Origin: Lepisosteus oculatus
Lineage: Eukaryota > Chordata > Actinopteri > Semionotiformes > Lepisosteidae
NCBI RefSeq assembly: GCF_040954835.1
Contig: NC_090711.1
Location: 4,037,501-4,101,500, forward strand
Length of the DNA: 64,000 bases
Direction: 5' to 3'
The position numbers were made by a program, and so were the translations under genes. Shown here in pieces: positions 14,301 to 26,300 of the stretch (positions are counted from its first letter, which is position 1; every line of letters starts with the position of its first letter). The notes under the pieces are model-generated. The model ran no database searches. It was not told the DNA's origin and was given only the letters and a program-made list of their open reading frames with translations.

Positions 14301-17300
14301 CAATTTTGACACCAATTTTATATTCAAAAACCTAATGTAAGCAAATACTCATTATAAACAAAGTGTCTCCCAAAAGCTTTTCTTACAAAGGTCTTAGAAG
14401 TCTTACAATCTAAAGTCAGAGGCCTGTGAAGCTGCACAAACCATTTGATTGGCATTTTTCTCTGCACACTGGCAGCTGATAAGCAGGGCCACGGTTCCCA
14501 CAGCTTTCTCAGATGTATTTTTGAGGGCAGTCCCCCTGCTCAAAATAGCAGTGTAGGATTCATTCATACTGATTAAAGGAAATAAGAACATCAAGTTAGC
14601 AAATGGGACCATTTCTCACTTCTAGTAGCTAACTGGTGCTGGGATGTCATTCAGAGGTTTCTCGAAAGCAGCAAAAGTACTGGCTTCAACCACACAGATG
14701 TGCAGCCTGGCTTGCTTCAGACTTCCACAACCCTTTGTGTAAAGACAGTCTTAGTTAAAACAAAGGATGTCTCTTTTGGATGCTTCGTGTCTTAAGGGCA
14801 CATTTTGACACCATATTTACATGAGGTCACCAACACGTCTCTAACACTGTACGTAATGTGGTTTAAAGGTCAACACCGCAGGTATCCACATCTCTTTATC
14901 AAACTGTTGCTGTTGATTGATTTCATATTCTCTTTCAATCCTGTTTGCAATTGCTCAGTTTCTCAATGGCTCCCAGTGTGTTGAAACAGTTTCCCTAGCC
15001 CACTGCCTCTCAAGCCCAGAAGACAATGAGAACCTAACAGGTCTTACCAGTCATGGCAGAGTACAGATACAGCTTCCCCAAACCACCTCTGCTGTGCAAA
15101 CCAGACTTTCACTACAGTCCCCTGCCACTGTGCAACAGTGAAAACAGTGACAGATGCAATATGCAAGGATTGTGGAATCTGAGATCCTGCTAGAGGAACC
15201 TTACAATAAGCCATGTCAGCATTGTGGGAAAGTGGGAGTCGTTTAGAAAATCAACTATGGAAGTTAATAACTCGTGGGCGAACAAAGAATTGCCTGTTAC
15301 ATTTAATACACCTGGGTTTTTCTGTGAAAAGAACTTGTAGGGATTTTCGGGAACACATCCGTTGTCACCAGTGTCAATAAGAAAGGTTACTTCTGCTAGA
15401 GACCTGGAAACATCGCTGTGCCCCGCCCGCCCCTCCCTCCCTGCCTCGGCTCCTCCTCCTCCTCCTCCTCCTCCTCGCGGGGGCTCTAGGCTGGGACACA
15501 CCAGCGGCCCGCCCCAAGCCCGCTGTCGCCGGCGCTGCGTTCCCACTGCAGAGTGGGGGTCAAACTGCGCGCCGGCAGGGCCTCTCGACGAGGACGAGCA
15601 ACAGCAGCACGCTCCAAACAGGAGGGGAGGCTCTTTGTGTCTTTCAGATTCTCTTCAGAGCTCCAGAAGCCAAACATGCAATGACATGCATCCTCTCGCC
15701 AGCGTGGTTTCGGTTTGTGCCCCCTTTAAAGTCATACATCTTTTCACCTTCCTGTGTGATCCCTAGTCGATGACTCAAGCACTGTGCGTGCATTCACAAC
15801 CTACTGGGGGCCGAGGCTGGTCTTCTGAAAATCCATGCTGCTAATTTCATGCTTGTAAAGTTTGCATTTAGATAAGAACAGTTACAAAAGAGAGGAGCCC
15901 ATCTAGCCCTTTTGGTAGCTCGTAATCGATCCAAGAATCTCATCCAGATGGCTCCTGAAAGAAACCAAGGTTTACTCGACAATATAGCTATACAGCGATG
16001 GTGAGCAGAGTCTGAAATCACCTGCATCTCCTTTTTGGAGTGTGGCGTCAGAGTTCTCTACCGCTGGAAATTAAAAACCCATCTGACAGGGTTATTTAGG
16101 GAGGAGAGGGAGTGAGCCTGTTCTCATGTTCCTTTCGTTTCAACTCTTAAGTTCCCACGTAATTAGCGCTTCATTTCTGGGGCGGTGGTACCAGAGAGCT
16201 ACAGATTGAATCAGGAGGTGTGATAACATTGCTGCTAAGCCTGGCGGAGAGCAGGGGGCATGTGGGGTGAAAATGGGGGTATCTCTAACCGATTTTCATT
16301 TTTAAAACAGAACTTCCCCACACTAGACAATAGCGAGGACGACAAGAAGTCAGAGCGTTCCTCAGCTGCTTACCGGGCCATCCAATAAGTAGTCTAGTCA
16401 TTCGTCATTGAACAACTTCAAATTTTGCAGATGCACAGTAAGATCGGTATGAATACCAGCCTTTCCACTGGCGCTTTTTTAATTTGAAGGCAGCATGCTC
16501 TCCATGAGACTCCAGTGATGCAATTGTAAGCAAGGCAGCCCCCACTGCAATCCAAATGCTTCGTGGGCAACACACACTCCGGTCTCCCACATCACGATAA
16601 AAAAAAGAGAACTGAAGCCTTTAAACTGAATGGTTAGTAAGAATACATAGAGTAAGTTTGCCAGCCTACTGGGACTTAAAATAATCACTGGTCTAAGCAT
16701 GTTGGTGACCTTTGCTTTGCAGGGAAAACAAACATACAAAAAAAGCTATACATCCTTGCCAATGGCCTTAGATTTCCACCGCCAGCAGTGGCGGCTGGAA
16801 GGACGACAGCTCTGTCTGGGCCTCTGCTGCGTGGTGATGGTACAAGGCTGGACAAAGGAAGTCAGGAGCGATTTATTGTTCCTCCCCTCGTGCGCTGGCA
16901 CCATTCTAGAAGAGCAGGGGGCCCCTCGGAGACATGGTTGCACCCTCTGCACGCCACTTCCTCGAGGCCCAGTACAAGCAGCTGCGCTAGCTCTCGGAAA
17001 GGACCAGCGCGCTCTTTCATCTGGTCAACTGGGTCTGCCTTCTGACACTGCATGGGTGCTTACTGAGACCCTCTGATGTTACAAACATTTCAGAATAGAT
17101 TTGCAGGCAGCCTGCAACCACAGTAAACTTGCACCAGAGCAGCTCTTAAAATTTGTTATTGCTCTGATGATAAGCTATAAGGACAAAGCGGTTTAAAAAA
17201 CACAATTGACGTCTGTAATTTATAACGTTACCCTTATGAATGTATGCCGACTGCTTGTTCAAATTTGATGAAGGAAGCACAGAAATGGGACAGAACAAAA

Positions 17301-20300
17301 TTTAGAATGGCTTTCATGTAGATATTGCTATTATAATGCAAATCAAGGCAATAAACTGTAGAATATAGAATCACGGGGTCCAAAAAAACATCATTTATTA
17401 TATCTCATCTATGTATTTCAAAACAAGTCCTTGGGTGATTCCATGTGGTGCCAGCCTACAGCTCTTCCAAGGCAACTATGCCAGCATGCCTCCAGACCAC
17501 TGTCACACCCCGCACCCCCACTGGGACACCGAGATTCGAGTCATCAGGCTGATTGGCAATGCCGCTACTGAGCGGCCGCAAGTCCCAGGAGCGACCGTTC
17601 TCGGCACTGCCCCCCAGTGGTGGAACGACATACCTGTCACAGTGAGAACTGCGGACTTGCTTGCCATCTGCCAGAACAGACTGACAACTCATCTCTGCGG
17701 TATATACCTGATCCCAGAGGTCGGTGCCTGGCCCTGACATAGTGACTGCGCTTTGTTAGTGCATCCTGTCTGTCCGTCAAGCAGCACTGAAACCGCTTAG
17801 CACTGTGCAACATCCTAGCACTTAACGCCGTGCATACGTTTTTTATAGTTTTATGCATACTTTGCATCCTAACTGCATGTGATAGCAACTTGCTTTATAT
17901 AAAAGCATTAGCCAAATGCAATATAAATCCAATGTGTATGGCAACTGTACAGTAAACATACACTGGACAGCTACAAGGGATGGATGGGTAACATCAGGCA
18001 GGCTTCAGCACCTCAAAGCTAACTGGCTGAGCATTTCCCTGCCAATAGGGCAGACAGCTCAGAGCTCACCGGGACAATGAGCCCTGTTAACACAAAATCT
18101 CCCCATCCGGCTTCTTCACGACCTTATATTCTATTCCCAACCCCTTCCCCTGCCCAACTCCCACCTCCAGCTACACAGGATGGGACTTGGTATGATCTTT
18201 GTTGTGTGGCGCCTTGTCAGCAAATTTTCCAGCACTCACAAGTTAAAGCTTCTGCACCCACAACATGCCTACTGAAACTGGCTCACAGGCCACTTACTTC
18301 CCCAAGCAGACACCAAACCCTTAACCCCCCCCTCAACTGCTGAACTAAAGGATATGGCGCCGTTTACTTGCCTCTGGAAATCACTGAGCCTGGGTTCATT
18401 TCCCCAGTGAAATCGAGTTAAAAACGGGGAGGCCTGGCAGTTGAAACTAGTGCATGCCAGGAGCAGCTGCAGAGGGCTAAACCACAGGCAAGCACTTGAA
18501 TCTGCTCGCACATCTACACATCGGCAGATATCATCCAATTCGGAGCTGCCCGACACCAACAAAACTTCAGATGTGGTTACAGCCCTTGTCCTGAGCTAAT
18601 GAAACCAGAGAGATAAAATTCGTCCCATGCAAATGAGACTGTAAACTTTTCCTGTCAGGGTTCAATGCTTTCAGAACACAATTTTGCTCTGGCTATTTTC
18701 AAGAAGACCAGTTAGCAAACAGGCTACTGTATATGGACCAAAGGACCTCCACTCATTAGTGATCCTTCTCATGTTCTAAAATTCTATTAAACTAGCAAGT
18801 CAATCATTTGGTTGGTTGGTTTATTACCAAAATAACGCAAAGGTGTTTTGACAATGAAAAAGGAAAAGTCGAGAAACAATTTGAAAACTCATCTACACTA
18901 CAATGCAATACAATTTTGCTGGACACTAGCACGACTTTCTTAAGCACGACTGTCCAGATACTGGCAAAATGTTCACCCCGAAAATGACTACATTTAAATC
19001 TTGCATTTTAAATGTCTTCAGGATGTTATTCTTGTGTCTGAGTGTACACATGTGAAAAAAATAGGACTTAGTGTATTACATCTGGGATTGTACCAACAGA
19101 ATAGTGTCTTGTACAGATCTCTAATTTCTGGCTGGGAGTCAATGTGTCCTGTGCCTTTTGAAAGAGGAAAAAATGTCTTGTTTTCACTGAAAGGTATACT
19201 TACACCAGGTTATCCCACTTCAATGAGACGGAGTTAGCATGGCTCAGGTAGACCGGTGTAAAAGGAAAAGGCTTCAGTGAGTATCTGATCTCTACTCCCA
19301 CAAAAAAATCTGAGATAAAATTCGCAAATCTCATGAGGGCCTTTTGGGAAATACCTTGACCTCAAGGGTGAAAATAAGTCAGAATCTTCCCAGATAGCAA
19401 GTATTCCCCCACTCACAGTGTGCTGGTTTTACGGGCAGCAGAACTGGCCTTGAACTAGGAAAATTTTTATGTGTAACAACAACTATTCTCTGGAAGAGTT
19501 TCCTCCTACCTCATGCTGGCTGTGTTAATTGGCGCCTCGGACTTTCGCGTGAGCCTGAGTGAATGTGTGTGCTCTGTGCGCCCTGCAATGGGCTCTGCTG
19601 TGCTGCGCAGGGCCTCGAGCCTGACACACCCAGCCTCTGGGCTGCTGTGGTCTTGACAGAAGCAAGCGGCTTTCTCACAACACTCCCATGCCTTACCCTC
19701 TGTCGCCATTCTGGTGAGTCAGATTTTATTACAGATGCAAATAGGAGTGCTTAACCGAGGTTTCTTCTAGTTTCAGATCCTTTTCTGGCTTGGCAATGCG
19801 GAGTACCCCGTCAACCCAACATACCATTCGATCATCTCGAATTGTCACCCCACCTTGAAGGAACAGAGACTTTCTGACACCTTCTACCAAGCCAGATTCG
19901 ACAAGCACCAGACATCTCAGACGCACCAGCCTTTTCCTACTGGTAATGTGGCCTCTTGCAATTTGGATTTATTTGTTTGTGCTGTGGGGACGTCACTCCC
20001 CAGGGGAGAGGCAGGGAAATTCCCAGAGTTGATTGGCTCGTCTTTTGGAGTAACAGGCCTGCGTGCTGTGGGGCTCTGGCCTAGGAGATGCCAGAAAGGC
20101 AACGATCAGGTCCTGGCTGGGCATGAGTCACACACACGCCATGCTCATTGTTCGGCTTCAGTCAGACCTACCAGCCCAACCCTGTTAGGGGAATGGGCAA
20201 ACAAAGCCACACACGTTCACAAAAACACTGCAGTTTCCGTGGTGTGGTGAAGAGGGCACTCCACACACCAGGACACCACGGCTGCCTTGCCAGACTTCAA

Positions 20301-23300
20301 AACACAGGCTTCCGGGTGTCCTATCAGTCTGGGGAGCCAGGCTGGTCCTCCAGCAGGAAAAGATAAGTCTTTAACATAACGAAGGTATTTATTTGCACCA
20401 CCTTCACACCACCTGAGTGCCGATACTCCTTCTCCCCTGCTCCCGCCCCCTCTCAACGCCAGTCTTCAGTTCTCTCAGGTTCTATCAGCTGCCGGTTTTC
20501 CTCTCTCCCTCCCGCCTGAAGACGGCACCGCAGCCGGAACGTCGGCTCTCTTTTCCTTTCAGCAAGGAATAAACCGTTACCCGTTCTGTTTATTTACAAA
20601 ACCTAGCTCCCAAAAACAAACAAACGCCTGGCACTGCCTCGCAGTGCTAGCTCACTCCTCCCTGCCCCTCTCCCTCTCTCTCCCAAGCAGCCAGGCAAGC
20701 TTTCTGCTTCCGCTGCACAAGACAAAATCAGACGCGCTTCTCACTCGTGTTCTACAACAAAACAGACTTTTAATCTTTGCCGCCGGCTGTTCTTTCTCTC
20801 TAAACTCAAGTTTGCTTTCTCCCTCTGTCGATTTCTGACAGCGCACACCTGCCTTCCCTCTGGCCCTTCCACCCGTCCTCCAAGTTCTGAGTGCACCTGT
20901 CATGGCCTCCCTGTAACAATAGAACAACAAAGGGTCACAGACCCATTCCCACTTAATACTGAAGGACTAACATCCCACCTTTGTTTCCTGGTCAGCTGGC
21001 CACTGACCAGCTGGATTCTGGGAGCTGTAGTTTTCCACCAGAATCTGCTGCACCTCCTCCTTTTTTTAGAGACCTCTGCCCTTCCTGGTGTCACAATATC
21101 TATGATCATCATCAGCCCTTGTCCACTGCTAGAGGAAGGCCTGTCAGTCTTTCCTTGAGCATCTCCCTAGCGATCCTCAGCCCGCTCGCTCCAGTCAATA
21201 TCTTTATTTTAAAGGTTCCTTTCTCATCTTATCATGTTCCATTTCATTTTGAGGGTTTCTCTTCTAGATCTGATCCAGTGCTTGGCCATTTCTCTTCCTA
21301 TGCATCCTGCCCACTGTAAATTAAAATTCTTTATTTATGTAATGATGTTGCATTCTTGCGTTTTAACCCATTCCTGACATTACCCATTTCATTTTGTTTT
21401 CCCATGCATACATCTTTCTGTGTCTCTTACAGGTTTGCTATAGTAGTGTTTCTGTATCATTCTTGTATTTAGGGTCCATGTTTTGCCTTCATATGTTAAT
21501 ATAGGCAGCACGCATTGACTAAAAGCCTCTTTCTAGGCACTAAGACACTTTCCCCATTAGACACGTGTCATCTTCAGAAGCATTCTCGCTAATTCTCGTT
21601 TGCTCTTCTGTTTTCAGTAGCCTGACTTGCAGTTCATTCCAGCAGTTACCACCTTGTACCCTGATCTCATCAGCTCTCATACGTTAAGCATAGCTGGTTC
21701 TGGTCGGTACTGGGATGGAGACCCAAGGAAAATCAGTGGTACAGTATGTATGGGCATAAGGTGGACCAGAATTTCTACACCCCAATGTCCCAATATGATG
21801 ACGGGGATACTGTGATGTTTTAGCCTCAGCTTGAACTTGCCTTTGTCTTTAAAGTATGTTGACAAGGTTACATTTTTTGCTTTTCCAAATTTCAGTCTAG
21901 CATACCTAAATCCCCCCTTCATCAATTCCCACATTGATCGTCTGGTGCAGAACGGCTGCTGTGCACCCCCCAGGTGGGTGCTGCACTGTAGGGATGAATT
22001 AAGTGGGTCTCCTCCTATATGAAGTGCTCTGGGATGAAAAGAGCTAATCAGATACAGGGAATTGGCCTGAAAACCTGCACAGTTGTTCTAGTTCAGTTGT
22101 TCAAAGTCACTTAAAATTCCATTGGAAAGAAAATAATTGATAAATAGATTAGTTTGCTCTCAGTATCAATTTAAGATTTACAATGATCTTAGCATTATGT
22201 AACAACTTGTCCACATGTTTAAACACTTAAAAGAACATTTTGTTTTGATTTTGTGTCAGGCACGAGGTTTAAATGATTATTTTGTGTTTCAGGCAAAGAT
22301 CCTTCAGCTGGACAGAAAGAAAAGTAACAATAAAAGAACCACGATGGAAGACTGTTGTCTAAAAGAAGTAAAAACAAATGATTTTTCTATCATTTAATCC
22401 ATGTGTAGAATTAAAAACTTCCTTTTTGTTTGTAGTCATAATATTATTAATACTCCAGTTCAACCTATTATATAATGATAGTTCCTACAGAGGTATCCAG
22501 AATCCTAGATGATTCCCACCGATTTTCATGTTAAAACTAGAAATTAGAAACCCTTACCGCACAGCAAAAAAAAAGGAAAGAAATAGAAACATTATGCACT
22601 CTTAATAATCTCTCATTCTCAAATGCGTGCACACGTTTCTGAGGCTCAGTTTATACCCTGGCATGAGACACAAACACACTCCAGCCAAACTGTGGATGCT
22701 AAGTCCTTTAAGGCCCAGGATGCAAAATGTAGACATGCTTTCTTCCATTTCTTTAGCTCTGTTATCATTTTTTTTTATGTACGGGAAAAAATAAACGATG
22801 CCAAATTTCTCTACATCTAACAAAGTGGCTCACAAAATCCCCACAGCGTTTTCGGTTTTCTGTCTGCCACAGTCAGACGTTCTTTGGCCTTTGCTCTACA
22901 TCTTTGTTCTCAGTTCCCCCTCGACTGAAAGATGAAAAGTCCTTCTAAATGCACTCATCAACAATGTGACCCCCTACCCACCCACTGGATGGAACTGACC
23001 AAAATCCAATTTACATGCCTAGGGCATTAGAAATAACATAAACCAGGCCTTTAGGGCACTCCTATTAAACAGCTCTCCCTGAGGTCTGAATGATATGTAT
23101 TTAGTTACGAGAAAAGAAAAATGAGACGGGATCCCAGAGACCACAGTGTGCCTGTGGCCAGTGTGCTCCCAACTCTCTCCCTGACCCCCCTCCATGGGCA
23201 GGACATCCTAATATAATTAAAGTCACACTCTGATTTACAGTTGGCTACACTGCAGCTGTTTTTGAATGGGACAGTGTTTGCCCAGACTGAGGATCTCTTT

Positions 23301-26300
23301 CAGAGCTTTCGGGTCCCTTGACATAATGCACCTCATATTTTCTGGAGAGTGACTGCAAATCATTCACCCCACACGTCTGTCCTAGGCCAGGTGACACATT
23401 TGAATGGGATAAAGAACAGGGGGAGAAAAAAAGTAAATTCACTCGTTCTTCATTTCAGACCGAGCCATGCAACTTTTTATGGCTATTGATTCTCACGGCA
23501 AGATCAGAGATCAGTTCGGAACAGCATGAGATAAATAAAAGCCTGCAAAACGACAGCTGCTGTTTCTATAGCCAAACAAGAGCTAAATCGAATTGAGCAG
23601 GTAGATAAGCTCCCCAAACTCACCCCTTCCTCCCCCCTCCCCTGTAACTACACTTCCCCCACTCACCCCTGGGAGAGAACGCTAGCATCTGTATCCTGTC
23701 CTGTGACAGATGACACTGTTATTGAAAGCAACAATGCAGAGAGGTCAGACGTAGCGTCTTTTAGCTCGAACTGTCGGGTGTAGGACAGGCCTGGCTGCTG
23801 GCTACGCAATCCAGAAAATACCGGGTTCTGGATAGCTTCAATTGCAAAAACAAGGGACTCAGTCAGTAAGAAAAAAAAAATGTACGATTTCCAAACTGGA
23901 CACACGCTGGCTGAAGAAACAGAGCTCTGCTGTGGCAGTTCTGCTTTGTCTGTCAGGAGGTGACAGCATGAGACAGCATGAGTTTGTTTTTAGTCTTCTA
24001 CAGGCAAAGTTCTTTAACTGATTCAGGACACAAAATGGGAAGGAAAAATAGGACTATGTAAAGATGTCAAAAGGTCCAGCATTGTGCGTGGACCTTTTGC
24101 GGGCTCCCCTGTACACACCGCCTTCTGGGGTGTTGAGTTATGAAACAAAAGTAGTTTTTAATGATGCTCTAGTGGGAGTCCCAGAGAGAGCCTCCTCCTC
24201 ACTCTTGTACTGTAACACACAGGCACTCCTCCTGTATCTCTCCTGCCAGCTCACTTGTGCAAACATGGCTACTAACCAGGAGGCAGCTACTGCACACTCA
24301 TCACTGGAAGCCAGGTGCTCCCCTGTCCCCTGCCCCCCACACACACCCACTGCGTGTGAACAGAAGGGGTAAGAAAAAAACAGATCACTTTATCTTCAAT
24401 TTCATGTATTTATTTCACCAGGATAAGAGCCCCATTGAGACCACAGATTTCTGGGAAGATAGCAGCGCTCACAATTAGGTTACCTGGGCTCACACATTTA
24501 TTGAAAGTCTTCAACACCTCAGTGCAGCTGACAAAAAGAAAGGAGAGGAAAATGGACGAAAACAAAGCTTCGTCCTGGTCATCCCATGCTTGTGCACCAA
24601 TCTAGACATTTCAGGTTCTGTACCCATAAGTGTAAATGCACAGCGACTGCTCCTGTTTTTCTTACAAAAAGAAATGAAGCCTCCTGTCTTCTTTGAAGAG
24701 AGGAACTCTTCGACCAAACAGGGTTGTGTAACAGGTGTTTAACGTACAGTATAGTGATGGACACCTCATTCTCAAGGGTGGCAGGGTCATTTAGATTATG
24801 CTCTGCTGTTAACTTAATTGAACCACTTATATGCTAAATTTAACACATTATGCACAGTTGCTGGCTTGAGGATAGGTGGTGCAGCTCTAGAGAACTACAG
24901 CTGCCCACCTCCAATGCAGCTTGTGACAGTGAGACCCTGGGCACCCTTCCTTTTTAATTCCTTTCATCCTGTTCACAGACCATTTTTTCTTTTTTTAATT
25001 AGGACAATAAATCTTGAATTATTTGGGATTGCCAATTAATTGTTCATGAGTCATCTAAACAGTCACCACCCTTGTACCACAAATGGGGAGAATGAGGACA
25101 TGCATGCATACTCCTCCAGCTCAGGCAGCGTTCAGAGCCACGTGTCATTTCACATGATGCCTCACCGTAGATTGGAGGGGCACATCTTTCAAAGATGTAA
25201 GTGCAAATTTGCATGTGCTTCACAAAGCATTGGAGATGTCACCTCACTAAATTAGACAATAAAACCACTCTCACTGGCACTGAACCAATTGTGTACTGCT
25301 GTTTGAGAACTCTTGGCTGTGTTCTTTTATTTAGGAAATTTTGGCCTTGGTCTCCATGTTATTTTGGTATTTGAAAGCTGCTTTTGTGCAAGGGACTGAA
25401 CTCCCATCCAGAGGGAGACAGGTTGTGTGCTCTCTTGAAGAGGGCTATATGTAAAACATGCTCCTGCATCCCACTATTTTTCTTTCAATGTTCAATACTT
25501 AGATTTAAAAACAATACAACTAACCTAAGAGAAAAGTCCAGCAGTTTATGACATTGCCTTTAATCCCCAACGCCGAGTTAAAAGGTGGTCTTAAATAAAA
25601 ACATCTCAAAGCATGTGATGTCTTGAATCAACTACATATACAGTACCAGCAGTAAGAAGAGCAGCCGGAATTACTGAATTATAAAAGCCTTCAAGACTTT
25701 GAACTTTCTTCAAATTCAAGGTCTACGATTGCCAGAAATCTTTCTTTCTTCTTGAATTTAAACCAGGACCACCACATTCAGTGATTTTTAAACAGCAGAC
25801 CAACTTTGGGGGCAAAACCTCTGTTGTTTGCATGAGAGAAGAAAACATTCATTAATTGCCTGGTTTTAAGAAATGTCCTGTTAGAGGACACATTGATAGG
25901 AATAGTACAAATCTTGACAGGAACTAAAAAAAAAATCCCATCTGACCTATTTCTTCAGGAAATTGTGCTGCATGAGACAAACCCAGCGGCCACAGACATG
26001 ACACTGAGACTACTTAAAAGTGAGAGCATGATTTATCCATTCAAGAGTGATGACTAAATGAAAGTAGGAAACACAGGGTTGATAATGATCGAGGGATCTT
26101 GACTTTACAAGCTGCCATTAACACTTCACAGTCCCCGAGTAAGCGCAGAAGCGGTGCTGTCAGAGGTCTTAATTCATTGCAGCAGATGTTTCTCCTTTAC
26201 CAAAGTAAGAACATAAGGAGAAATGCTGCAAAGAAGAGTTTTCAATAAAAGTAGTGATAAGACCTTCTTTGTCCTTTCCAATAGGACATACCAAATCATA

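Noticed and set aside
21655..21725. Possible 5S rRNA gene
   Set aside because: Only the 3' half of 5S is present, with substitutions, joined to a SINE body.
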